Source: an uncultured Eubacteriales bacterium (GTDB lineage Bacteria; Bacillota; Clostridia; Oscillospirales; Acutalibacteraceae). From it: a stretch of 64,000 nucleotides of DNA. How positions within the stretch are numbered: the stretch's first letter is position 1; every line of letters starts with the position of its first letter. The DNA is taken from positions 1 to 64,000 of the forward strand of contig CABUHY010000002.1 of NCBI GenBank assembly GCA_902491475.1, written 5' to 3'. The translations under genes were made by a program, and so were the position numbers. The notes beneath the pieces are model-generated. The model was given only the letters and a program-made list of their open reading frames with translations. It was not told where the DNA came from and searched no databases. This document shows, piece after piece, positions 33,231-41,838 of the stretch.

Positions 33231-35807
33231 TTACTTCTTAGCCGGTTTTTTAGCGGGAGCTTTCTTTTCGGTTGTTTTCGTGTCAGCCGTCTTTTTCTCT
33301 GCCGCTTTTTTCTCAGCGGGCTTCTTTTCCGCCGCCTTTTTTGCTGCGGGCTTTTTGGGAGCTGCTTTTTCGGCAACGGGCTTTTCGGGATTGGTTTCCT
33401 TTTCAAAAGCCGACTTGGTGTGCCAAATGTCCCTTGCATAGTCATTGATAGCACGGTCTGCGGCAAATCTGCCTGCGCCCGAAATGTTCATAAGCGACAT
33501 TCTGTTCCACTTTTCACTGTCGTTATAAAGCTCAACCATATGCTTCTGCGCTCTTCTGTAATCGGCAAAGTCAGCAAGAACCATATACGGGTCGTAGTTT
33601 ATGATGTTTGCGATTTCGGGGAACTGCTTGCCTGCAATTCCGTTCTGTGCAATATAATCCACAACACGCTTGATTTCCGCATTGTTGTTATAGTAGCTCA
33701 TCGGGTTGTAGCCACGGCGTTTGAGCTCGTCAACCTCGGGCGTGCTCATACCGAAGATAATGATGTTGTCGTCGCCGACAGCGTCGTGAATTTCAACATT
33801 TGCGCCGTCCATTGTTCCGAGGGTAACTGCGCCGTTTATCATAAGCTTCATATTGCCCGTACCGCTTGCCTCTGTTCCGGCAAGAGAAATCTGCTCGGAA
33901 ACATCAGCCGCAGGCATAAGCTTTTCAGCCATTGTTACATTGTAATCCTCAAGATATACAACCTTTAATCTGCCCTTGACATCGGGGTCGTTGTTGATAA
34001 GGTCGCCGAGAGCACAGATAAAGGAAATTATCTTCTTCGCCATAAAGTAGCCCGAAGCCGCCTTTGCGCCGAAGATGTATGTGTGAGGCGTGAATTCGCC
34101 GTCGGGATTGTCCTTGATTTCAAGGTAATCCGCAAGGATATTCAACGCATTGAGGTTCTGTCTCTTATATTCGTGCAGGCGCTTAACCTGTACATCGAAA
34201 ATCGAATCGGGGTCAAGCTCGATTCCCGTCGCTTTCTTAACATGAGCCGCAAACTGCTTTTTGTTGTCGTGCTTAATCTCGCCGATTTTCGCAAGCACTT
34301 TTTTATCGTCGGCAAACTTACGCAAATTGATAAGCTCGTCGGCATTTCTGACAAAGCCGTCTCCGATAAGCGACTGTGCATAAGCGGTAAGCCTCGGGTT
34401 CGACTGGCAGAGCCAACGCCTGTGAGCGATACCGTTCGTTACATTCTTAAACTTGCTCGGTGTGAGCGCATAGAAATCGCTGAATACGGTTTCCTTGAGT
34501 ATCTCCGAATGGAGAGCCGAAACGCCGTTTACCGAGTGAGAGCCTACAACGCAAAGGTTAGCCATTCTGACTACGCCGTTTGACATAACAGCCATTCTCT
34601 CAACCTGGTCCGCATTGTTTGTTGCCTGCCAAACAAAGTTTCTGAAACGGTTGTCGATTTCCTTTGTAATCTGCCAAATTCTCGGCATAAGGCGCTTGTA
34701 AAGGTCCTCGGGCCAGCACTCAAGAGCCTCTTTCATAACGGTGTGGTTGGTGTAAGCGACGGTCTTTGTAACAATGTTCCAAGCGTCGTCCCAACCGTAG
34801 CCGCACTCGTCAAGCATAATTCTCATAAGCTCGGGAATTGCAAGAGTCGGGTGTGTATCGTTGATGTGAATTGCAACCTTTTCGGGGAGATTGTCAAGCG
34901 TTCCGTATGTGCGGAGATGCTTGTGGACAATATCCTGAATTGACGCCGAAACCAGGAAATACTGCTGACGAAGTCTCAACGACTTGCCCTCGGGATGGTT
35001 GTCGGCAGGATAGAGAACCTTTGAAATGACCTCTGCCATAGCGTTTCTTTCCATAGCTCTCATATAATCGCCCTGGTTAAAGAGCGTCATATCAAGAGCG
35101 GGAGCCTTTGCAGCCCAAAGACGAAGCACGGAAATACCCTTGCCGTCCTTACCCGAAACATACATATCATACGGCACAGCCTTAACGGGATTGTAATTTA
35201 CAAGCTCAACATGATGGTACTGATTTTCCCATGAATCACGCACCTCGCCCTCAAAGCAAACCTCAAGAGCGCTCTCCTCGTGAGGTACAAGCCATACCTC
35301 GCCGCCGGGAAGCCAGAAATCGGGGAGCTCTGTCTGCCAGCCGTCAACAAGCTTCTGCTTGAAGATGCCCGCCTCGTAAAGGATGGAATATCCTCTTGCG
35401 GGATAGCCCTGTGTTGCAAGGCCGTCAAGATAGCAAGCGGCAAGTCTGCCGAGTCCGCCGTTACCGAGACCTGCGTCGGGTTCACATTCGTATATGTTTT
35501 CGAGCTTTACGCCGTAATCGTTGAGGACGCTTTCAAAAACATCCGTAAGATTAAGATTGTAAAGATTGTTTTTGAGCGAACGGCCCATAAGGAACTCCAT
35601 GCAAAGGTAATAAACTCTTTTTGTTCCCTTTTTCTCGGCGTCGGCGGTAAATTCCGCTCTGCCTGCGCTCATCATATCACGGACGATAAGAGCGATTGCC
35701 TTGTAGTACTGTTCGTCCGTTGCTTCTTCGGGATTAACTCCCATAAAGTGAGAGAGCTTTGCCTCAACAAGCTCTTTCGCTTTCTTTTTAGTAAGCGAAT
35801 AGTTCAT
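33231..35807 (-). CDS. glgP: Glycogen/maltodextrin phosphorylase with Lys/Ala/Pro-rich tail
   Basis: PLP enzyme (GT35) that releases glucose-1-phosphate from glycogen or maltodextrin. 858 residues from ATG 35807 (GGAGGAATATA upstream); nine extra upstream residues are rejected. Conserved blocks: DAGLGNGGLGRLAACYLDG, HINDTHPTLAIPELMR, and the PLP-lysine region EASGTGNMKLMINGAVTLGT. The enzyme proper ends near residue 797. The last 60 residues are almost only Lys, Ala, Pro, Glu and Thr in AAKK/PAKK repeats, like bacterial histone-H1-type tails, not normal for phosphorylases. A SigmaA-like promoter (TTGAAT, 15 nt, TATAAT) lies about 45 bases upstream. Confidence 0.95.
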   Translation of the reverse strand: MNYSLTKKKAKELVEAKLSHFMGVNPEEATDEQYYKAIALIVRDMMSAGRAEFTADAEKKGTKRVYYLCMEFLMGRSLKNNLYNLNLTDVFESVLNDYGVKLENIYECEPDAGLGNGGLGRLAACYLDGLATQGYPARGYSILYEAGIFKQKLVDGWQTELPDFWLPGGEVWLVPHEESALEVCFEGEVRDSWENQYHHVELVNYNPVKAVPYDMYVSGKDGKGISVLRLWAAKAPALDMTLFNQGDYMRAMERNAMAEVISKVLYPADNHPEGKSLRLRQQYFLVSASIQDIVHKHLRTYGTLDNLPEKVAIHINDTHPTLAIPELMRIMLDECGYGWDDAWNIVTKTVAYTNHTVMKEALECWPEDLYKRLMPRIWQITKEIDNRFRNFVWQATNNADQVERMAVMSNGVVRMANLCVVGSHSVNGVSALHSEILKETVFSDFYALTPSKFKNVTNGIAHRRWLCQSNPRLTAYAQSLIGDGFVRNADELINLRKFADDKKVLAKIGEIKHDNKKQFAAHVKKATGIELDPDSIFDVQVKRLHEYKRQNLNALNILADYLEIKDNPDGEFTPHTYIFGAKAASGYFMAKKIISFICALGDLINNDPDVKGRLKVVYLEDYNVTMAEKLMPAADVSEQISLAGTEASGTGNMKLMINGAVTLGTMDGANVEIHDAVGDDNIIIFGMSTPEVDELKRRGYNPMSYYNNNAEIKRVVDYIAQNGIAGKQFPEIANIINYDPYMVLADFADYRRAQKHMVELYNDSEKWNRMSLMNISGAGRFAADRAINDYARDIWHTKSAFEKETNPEKPVAEKAAPKKPAAKKAAEKKPAEKKAAEKKTADTKTTEKKAPAKKPAKK

Positions 35808-36091
35808 TATATTCCTCCAAAAGTTTATAAACAATTAAATTTCAACTCATATATATTATACTATTTTTAATGCAAATTCAACCTTGCGCCCGTCAAAACG
35901 GAAAATTTCGTCTATTTAACTAAAAAACAAGCCTCAAACATACAAATTGTCTTAAACTTGTCGGCGGGTTTTGTGAATTTTCGGATGTGAAAAATCTTTG
36001 TTTTGCGTAAGTCTTTGAGAATTATCAATTATATAAATTATCGACCGCAAAACAATTTACAACTTATACATAATTATTTTATAAATGTTGA
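35808..36091. other. Divergent promoter spacer
   Basis: AT-rich spacer between glgP (minus) and the membrane protein gene (plus). It holds the glgP promoter candidate at about 35846-35874. Otherwise nothing recognised. Confidence 0.45.
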
Positions 36092-36120
36092 TTGACATAT
36101 TATGGAATAAATGTTATATT
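36092..36120 (+). promoter_or_regulatory. Promoter of the membrane protein gene
   Basis: Perfect TTGACA, 17-nt spacer, TATATT, 66 bases before the start codon. Confidence 0.7.
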
Positions 36121-36186
36121 CAAGTTACAGGATACTCGCAATACATTAAATGTTTTAATCATACGGTTCGGTAAAGGAGCGATATT

Positions 36187-36588
36187 ATGAGCAAAACGGT
36201 TAACAGGGTTGTTTCGGGCATTACCTGCGCCGCATATGTGTGGCTTTATGCGGCTGTGATTTATTTTACACTGTGCAACGGGATATTGCTTTCAACTTCC
36301 GGGAAAGCAAAGAGCTTTTTTGACGCCGTTTTCTTAACGGGCGACTCGGGAGAAGCCGCATTGTCAAAAATATTTGTTGCGGCAATGTCGGTTATGCTTA
36401 TAAAGACCGTTGTATGCGCTTTCCAAAGGGAACTTACGCAACAGAATAAAGTAAGTGTTCTCGGCTTAAATCTCATTTACTTTTTAAGCATTTCGCTGTT
36501 TATTCTGTTTTCGGGAAATAGGTGCTTTCCGTTGTCTGTGCAATTCTCTGCGCTGCGGTTTTGGGAGTTGCCGTTTATACCAATGTAA
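36187..36588 (+). CDS. Membrane protein, N-terminal part of a probable frameshifted gene
   Basis: Three hydrophobic segments (about 12-34, 60-78, 93-108). After LFILFSGN the frame turns into non-hydrophobic text (RCFPLSVQFSALRFWELPF) and stops. The next frame continues at that point with another membrane segment (VLSVVCAILCAAVLG). Adding one A in AATAGGTG would read SGNKVLSVV and join both frames into one protein of about 270 residues with six to seven segments. Family not recognised. The AAAGGAG ribosome site and the promoter are intact. Confidence 0.6.
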   Translation: MSKTVNRVVSGITCAAYVWLYAAVIYFTLCNGILLSTSGKAKSFFDAVFLTGDSGEAALSKIFVAAMSVMLIKTVVCAFQRELTQQNKVSVLGLNLIYFLSISLFILFSGNRCFPLSVQFSALRFWELPFIPM

Positions 36589-37007
36589 GGCGTCAACCAG
36601 ATTTTGAAAACAGAGTATCGGTCGGCACGGCAAATGCGGTTTTGTGCATTGTCGGCGCAGTTGTTTACCTTGTTACGGGGTTCTTTGTACTTGCCGGCTC
36701 TTTCGGCTCGGCGTTCGCCGACAGCTCCGTGCTTTGGCTGGGCATATTGATGCTGTTCACGCTCATAAGAGTGATTTATTTGACCGCTTGCAAGAGTTTG
36801 CCTGTACCGTACAGGATAAAATCCCTTGTTTGCTCCGGCATTGTTATCCCTGCCGCATTTTTGGCAATTTCCGATTTCGGAGGCGCTGCAACCCGTATTT
36901 TATCTGCCGTCGTCTTTTTTGCAAGCCTTGTCGCCGTAATTTCGGTGCAGGCAGAGCTTATAAGAGCCGCTGTCGGCAACAAAAAACAAAAAACTCTTGC
37001 AAAATAA
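36522..37007 (+). CDS. Membrane protein, C-terminal part of a probable frameshifted gene
   Basis: Continues the preceding frame: four hydrophobic segments (about 1-18, 38-58, 66-82, 103-150). The only start is GTG 36522, directly after an in-frame TAG, without a ribosome site of its own, and it overlaps the upstream frame by 67 bases. This favours a single-base frameshift (mutation or sequencing error) over two separate genes. Confidence 0.55.
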   Translation: MLSVVCAILCAAVLGVAVYTNVRRQPDFENRVSVGTANAVLCIVGAVVYLVTGFFVLAGSFGSAFADSSVLWLGILMLFTLIRVIYLTACKSLPVPYRIKSLVCSGIVIPAAFLAISDFGGAATRILSAVVFFASLVAVISVQAELIRAAVGNKKQKTLAK

Positions 37008-37135
37008 ATCACTATGTGTTATACTACTTTAGCATTTCGGCATCACGGAATATGGCGTAAACTTGTTTTTCAAGTGTTCACCTGACCTTATCCTGTGGTG
37101 TGCGGGGCAAAATAAATTTTAATGAGGTGAAACAA

Positions 37136-37399
37136 ATGACACAGGCAGAGAAGCAGGCTATTATGGCTGAGTATGCTATCCACGAGGGCGACACAGGTTC
37201 TCCCGAGGTTCAGATTGCTGTTCTTACAAAGAGAATTCAGGATCTTACAGAGCATCTCAGAACAAACCAGAAGGACCATCACTCAAGAAGAGGCCTTCAC
37301 AAGATGGTAGGTCACAGAAGAAACCTTCTTGCTTACCTTCAGAAAGTCGATATCGAAAGATACCGTGCTATCGTTAAGAAGCTTGGTCTTCGTAAATAA
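37136..37399 (+). CDS. rpsO: 30S ribosomal protein S15
   Basis: Primary 16S rRNA-binding protein of the 30S platform. 87 residues with the signatures GDTGSPEVQIAVLTKRI, HHSRRGLHKMVGHRRNLLAYL and the end KLGLRK. ATG 37136 follows GAGGTGA; the 12 extra upstream residues are rejected. As in many bacteria it is followed by pnp, with a hairpin between them. Confidence 0.97.
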   Translation: MTQAEKQAIMAEYAIHEGDTGSPEVQIAVLTKRIQDLTEHLRTNQKDHHSRRGLHKMVGHRRNLLAYLQKVDIERYRAIVKKLGLRK

Positions 37400-37410
37400 G
37401 ACACTTTTCG

Positions 37411-37433
37411 GGCAAGCAGGTTTCCTGCTTGCC
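37411..37433 (+). terminator. rpsO-pnp intercistronic hairpin
   Basis: A 10-bp stem GGCAAGCAGG / CCTGCTTGCC with a 3-nt loop and a weak T tail. It is probably a partial terminator or RNA-processing site between rpsO and pnp. Confidence 0.6.
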
Positions 37434-37573
37434 TTGAATTGCTTTTACAGAGATGTAAATTATCAGGGCGAAATCCTTGCATTTAGCGGTAAACAGAGCA
37501 TTTGGCACCAAATGTTGTGTTTATTGCTAAACAGATTTCAGCCTTGAAAGAATAAAAAGAGAGGTTAAAAATC

Positions 37574-39760
37574 ATGTTTTTCAAAAACTTTAAGGTTTGG
37601 GAAACCGAACTCGCCGGCAGAAAGCTTTCAATCGAAACCGGCAAAATGGCAGGACTTGCAAACGCCGCTGTTATGGTTCGTTACGGCGACACAAATGTAC
37701 TTTGTACCGTTACCGCTTCGGCGAAACCCCGTGAGGGCGTTGACTTCTTCCCGCTTTCCGTCGACTACGAGGAGAAGATGTACTCGGTAGGCAGAATTCC
37801 CGGCTCTTTCCAGAGAAGAGAGGGCAAGGCAAGCGAAAAGGCTATCCTTACTTCAAGATGTATCGACAGACCTATCCGTCCGCTTTTCCCGAAGGATCTT
37901 CGTAACGACTGCACCGTTGTTGCCACCGTTATGTCGGTTGACCCCGATTGCAGCCCCGAAATCGCAGCGATGATCGGTGTTTCCGCCGCTATCGCAATTT
38001 CTGATATTCCGTGGGACGGCCCCATCTCGGGCGTAAATGTCGGTCTTGTTGACGGCGAAATCGTTATCAACCCCACTCTCGAGCAGAGAGCTAAGACAGA
38101 CCTTAACCTTACCGTTGCTTCTACGGCAGACCTTGTCGCTATGATTGAGGCAGGCGGTAACGAAATCCACGACGACCTTATGTTCGACTGCATCATGGCG
38201 GGTCACGAGGAAAATAAAAAAATCGTTAAATTCATTCAGGGCATCGTTGACGAGGTAGGCAAGCCCAAGTTTGCTTATGAGTCATCCGACCCCGATCCCG
38301 TTATATTCAAGGAAATCGAAGACTTCTGCGTTGAAGATGTCAAGAAAGCTCTTGACACGGACGACAAGCTTGTTCGTGACGAGGCTCTTCTTCCCATCTA
38401 TGCGGCTGTTCACGAAAAGTACGACGAACAGTTTGAGGGCAACGAAGCAAAGATTGACGAGATTATGTACCTTGTTCAGAAGCATGTTGTACGCTCATGG
38501 CTTAAAGACGAGCACAAGAGAGTTGACGGCAGAGGCATTGACGAAATCCGTCCGCTTAACGCTGAAATCGACCTGCTTGCAAGGGCTCACGGCTCGGGTA
38601 TGTTCACTAGAGGTCAGACACAGGTTCTTTCAGTTGCCACACTCGGCCCGATAAGCGACGCACAGCAGCTTGACGGTCTTGATGAGCAGAAAGAAAAGAG
38701 ATATATCCATCACTACAACTTCCCGTCATACTCGGTAGGCGAGACAAAGCCGTCAAGGGGCCCCGGCAGAAGAGAAATCGGCCACGGTGCACTTGCGGAA
38801 AAGGCTCTTATCCCCGTTCTTCCGTCGGTTGACGAGTTCCCCTATGCAATCCGTGTAGTTTCAGAGGTTCTTTCCTCAAACGGTTCTACATCACAGGGTT
38901 CAATCTGCGGTTCGACACTTGCACTTATGGCGGCAGGCGTTCCGATTAAAGCTCCCGTTGCAGGTATTTCCTGCGGTCTTATCACAGGCGACGAGGGCGT
39001 TTACGGCGACTTTATGACCATGATCGACATTCAGGGCCTTGAGGACTTCTACGGCGATATGGACTTCAAGGTTGCAGGTACAAAGAAAGGTATCACAGCT
39101 ATTCAGATGGACCTCAAGGTTCACGGACTTACTCCCGCAATCATCAAGGAAGCCTTTGCAAAGACGCACAAGGCAAGAGAATATATACTTGACGACATTA
39201 TGCTTCCCGTTATTTCAGAGCCGAGAGCAGAGCTTTCAAAGTGGGCTCCGAAAATGCTTACAACAAAGATTGACCCCGAAAAGATCGGCGAGGTTATCGG
39301 TAAGCAGGGCAAGGTTATCCAGAAAATCTGTGCAGAGTGTGACTGTAAGGTTGATGTCAACGACGAGGGTCAGGTATTTGTTTCGGCTATTGACCTTGAC
39401 AATGCAAAGAAAGCAATCTTCATTGTTGAGACAATCGCAAACGGTCCCGAAGTCGGCGCAATCTACAAGGGTGTTGTTACCCGTCTTATGAGCTTCGGCG
39501 CATTCGTTGAAATCGTTCCCGGCGTTGAGGGTATGGTTCACATCAGCCACCTCGATGTCAAGAGAACCGAAAAGGTTGAGGATGTTGTCAATGTCGGCGA
39601 CGAAATCATAGTTAAGGTTCTTCCCAAGGACGAGCAGGGCAGACTCAATTTCTCACGCCGTGAGGCTCTTATAGAGGTTGAGGGTCTTACTCCCGAAAAT
39701 GAGCTTACCGAAAGAGCTCCGAGAAGAGACGGCAGAAGAAACAACTTCCGCAGAAAATAA
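37574..39760 (+). CDS. pnp: Polyribonucleotide nucleotidyltransferase (PNPase)
   Basis: Phosphorolytic 3'-5' exoribonuclease of the RNA degradosome. 728 residues: two RNase PH domains (about 10-230 and 315-545, the second with FTRGQTQVLSVATLG and GRREIGHGALAEKAL), a KH domain (GEVIGKQGKVIQKICAE, near 575) and an S1 domain (KGVVTRLMSFGAFVEI, near 630), ending in a short Arg-rich tail. AGAGAGG upstream of ATG. Followed by a long stable terminator. Confidence 0.97.
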   Translation: MFFKNFKVWETELAGRKLSIETGKMAGLANAAVMVRYGDTNVLCTVTASAKPREGVDFFPLSVDYEEKMYSVGRIPGSFQRREGKASEKAILTSRCIDRPIRPLFPKDLRNDCTVVATVMSVDPDCSPEIAAMIGVSAAIAISDIPWDGPISGVNVGLVDGEIVINPTLEQRAKTDLNLTVASTADLVAMIEAGGNEIHDDLMFDCIMAGHEENKKIVKFIQGIVDEVGKPKFAYESSDPDPVIFKEIEDFCVEDVKKALDTDDKLVRDEALLPIYAAVHEKYDEQFEGNEAKIDEIMYLVQKHVVRSWLKDEHKRVDGRGIDEIRPLNAEIDLLARAHGSGMFTRGQTQVLSVATLGPISDAQQLDGLDEQKEKRYIHHYNFPSYSVGETKPSRGPGRREIGHGALAEKALIPVLPSVDEFPYAIRVVSEVLSSNGSTSQGSICGSTLALMAAGVPIKAPVAGISCGLITGDEGVYGDFMTMIDIQGLEDFYGDMDFKVAGTKKGITAIQMDLKVHGLTPAIIKEAFAKTHKAREYILDDIMLPVISEPRAELSKWAPKMLTTKIDPEKIGEVIGKQGKVIQKICAECDCKVDVNDEGQVFVSAIDLDNAKKAIFIVETIANGPEVGAIYKGVVTRLMSFGAFVEIVPGVEGMVHISHLDVKRTEKVEDVVNVGDEIIVKVLPKDEQGRLNFSRREALIEVEGLTPENELTERAPRRDGRRNNFRRK

Positions 39761-39775
39761 AAAACGGTAAATAAG

Positions 39776-39828
39776 AAGTACCACGGTATATGCCGAGTGT
39801 TCACAAGGCAAATCCGTGGTACTTTTTT
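39776..39828 (+). terminator. Terminator after pnp
   Basis: Stem AAGTACCACGG / CCGTGGTACTT enclosing a smaller TGCC/GGCA hairpin, then TTTTTT. Confidence 0.8.
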
Positions 39829-39873
39829 ACAATTTTGCACTGAGAGATATGGTTAAAATTAACAAAATGTTCA

Positions 39874-39902
39874 TTGACGAAATTTCGGGATAATAGTATA
39901 CT
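39874..39902 (+). promoter_or_regulatory. Promoter of the dockerin protein gene
   Basis: TTGACG, 17-nt spacer, TATACT, 46 bases before ATG. Close to consensus. Confidence 0.7.
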
Positions 39903-39947
39903 ATTTGTCATAAAATGTTGATTATCCAAATCAAAAAAGAGGTTCCT

Positions 39948-41111
39948 ATGAAAAAAGCACTTTCCCTTATCCTTACAGCCGTTTTGATTTTCTCCGTTAT
40001 TGCCTCGGGCGGAATAACCGCCTTTGCCGAAAGCGAAATTATCGAGGACGGCGACTATGATTATATTCTTCTTGACGACGGAACATATGAGCTTGCCGGC
40101 TACTACGGAAGCGACAAGAACCTTGTTTTACCGTCCGAGTTCCGCGGAAAGCCCGTCACGGTTTTAGGCGGTCAGTCCTGCTGTATGTGCGATGAGCTTG
40201 TAAGCGTTATAATTCCGAATACGGTAACCGTCATCGGGGAGCAATGCTTCAAAACCTGCCCCGTCCTTGAAAGCGTGACAATCCCGTCAAGCGTTAAAAC
40301 TATCGGCTCGGGCGCTTTTTCAAACTGTCCCAATCTCAGCCGTGTAAACATTGACGACCTTGCAGTCTGGTGTGAAACCGTATTCGGCGACAACGAAGCC
40401 AATCCGCTCTATACGGCAAAGGACCTTTACCTTAACGAAAGCATTGTAAAAGACCTTGTTGTTCCCAAGGGCGTGGAAAAGGTTTCCGATTATGCATTCT
40501 TTTCCGCCTCGCTTGAAAGCGTAAAATTCTCTCCGAGCGTTACGGAAATAGGCATCGGTGCGTTCTATCAGTGTGAAAGCCTTGCGGAAATCTCTCTTTC
40601 AAGCGGTATTAAAACAATCGGCAGAGCTGCTTTTACAAATTGCACTTCCTTAAAAGAGCTTAATATTCCTTACGGCGTTGAAGAAATAAGCGAGTTCGCT
40701 TTCAACTCCTGTACATCGCTGAAAAGTATTACCTTACCCGCATCCGTCACATCGATAAACTCAAACGCTTTGGACGGCTGTTCGGCTCTTGAAGAGTTGA
40801 TTGTTCTCAGCAGCGCAAGTTTCGGCTTTTCGGGCACGGGCAGCTCTTCTCTTACGGTTTATGCCAAAGCCGATTCCCCTGCCAAAGCCTATGCCGAAAG
40901 CAACGGCATTGCGTTTTCGATTCTTGCCGGCGGAGATGCAAACGGCGACGGAGAAATTGATATTTCCGACCTTTCGATGATTATGCTTTATCTTTCCGGC
41001 AAAGGGGAGCTTACCAATGTTCAGGCGGCATGCGCCGATATAAACGAAGATTCGACCGTAGACGGCTTTGATATGTTTTATGTTGACAAGGCGATGAACG
41101 GTTTGGATTAA
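39948..41111 (+). CDS. Secreted BspA-type leucine-rich-repeat protein with type I dockerin
   Basis: 387 residues from ATG 39948. Signal peptide 1-28 (AFAES). Residues 40-300 hold LRR_5/BspA repeats with the pattern SVTIPSSVKTIGSGAFSNC repeated about six times. Residues 328-387 are a type I dockerin with two calcium loops: GDANGDGEIDISDLSMIM and ADINEDSTVDGFDMFYVD. Dockerins bind cohesins on scaffoldins, so the protein should be part of an extracellular complex (cellulosome- or amylosome-like). No glycosidase domain is present, so the repeat region may bind a protein or polysaccharide. Confidence 0.92.
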   Translation: MKKALSLILTAVLIFSVIASGGITAFAESEIIEDGDYDYILLDDGTYELAGYYGSDKNLVLPSEFRGKPVTVLGGQSCCMCDELVSVIIPNTVTVIGEQCFKTCPVLESVTIPSSVKTIGSGAFSNCPNLSRVNIDDLAVWCETVFGDNEANPLYTAKDLYLNESIVKDLVVPKGVEKVSDYAFFSASLESVKFSPSVTEIGIGAFYQCESLAEISLSSGIKTIGRAAFTNCTSLKELNIPYGVEEISEFAFNSCTSLKSITLPASVTSINSNALDGCSALEELIVLSSASFGFSGTGSSSLTVYAKADSPAKAYAESNGIAFSILAGGDANGDGEIDISDLSMIMLYLSGKGELTNVQAACADINEDSTVDGFDMFYVDKAMNGLD

Positions 41112-41133
41112 TAACACTTTCAATACACACAAA

Positions 41134-41168
41134 GCGGCGGCAGAGGTTAAACTCTCTGCCGCCGCCGT
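41134..41168. terminator. Bidirectional terminator
   Basis: GCGGCGGCAGAG / CTCTGCCGCCGC stem between the convergent dockerin and hpf genes. Confidence 0.8.
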
Positions 41169-41195
41169 TATTTATTTGAGTTTACTGGCTTTGAA

Positions 41196-41720
41196 TTATT
41201 CTTCCGTCGGTTCGATAAGTCCGTAGCCGCCATCTTTTCTCTTATAAACGACATTTATATCGTCCGTTTCGGCATTTCGGAACATATAGAACTGATGTCC
41301 GAGCATATTCATCTGCAAAACCGCTTCGTCAACCGTTTCGGGCTTTAAGATTACCGATTTTGTCCTTACAATGTCAAAATCCGTCTCTTCGTCAGCGTCC
41401 GCATTGAACACTTCGTCAAACGAAGCTTCGTGAATTTTCTTTTCAAGCTTTGTCTTGTTCTTTCTTATCTGTCTGATAAGCGAATCAACGCAAGCGTCAA
41501 GTGCGTCCTCAAGGTCCTGCGAGCGTTCCTGTGCTCTGAATATATAACCGCCTTTGGTCAGCGTTATCTCAACAATTTTGATGTTTTTTTCAACCGTTGC
41601 AGTTATCTTTGCTGTTGAATCGGGTCCGAAAAATTTTTCAACCTTGCGAAGTTTTAACTCTGCCCTTTCTTTGAAAGATTCTCTCGGTGTGCATTTTCTG
41701 CCGACGATGGTAATGTTCAT
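41196..41720 (-). CDS. hpf: Long-form ribosome hibernation promoting factor
   Basis: 174 residues, binds 30S subunits and dimerises ribosomes (100S) in stationary phase. N-terminal HPF domain (MNITIVGRKCTPRESFKE, VEITLTKGGYIFRAQE) and the C-terminal dimerisation domain of the long form (VRTKSVILKPETVDEAVLQM, FYMFRNAETDDINVVYKRKDGGYGLIEP). Monocistronic. Confidence 0.96.
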   Translation of the reverse strand: MNITIVGRKCTPRESFKERAELKLRKVEKFFGPDSTAKITATVEKNIKIVEITLTKGGYIFRAQERSQDLEDALDACVDSLIRQIRKNKTKLEKKIHEASFDEVFNADADEETDFDIVRTKSVILKPETVDEAVLQMNMLGHQFYMFRNAETDDINVVYKRKDGGYGLIEPTEE

Positions 41721-41838
41721 TAAGACATCCCCTTGTTTATATATTCAAAAGCTGTTCGCTTTTGTTTTCGTCTTTAGTATAGCACAATTTTATAATAAAA
41801 TAAAGATATTTTGTGAATTTTTATTTAATTTTCACAAA

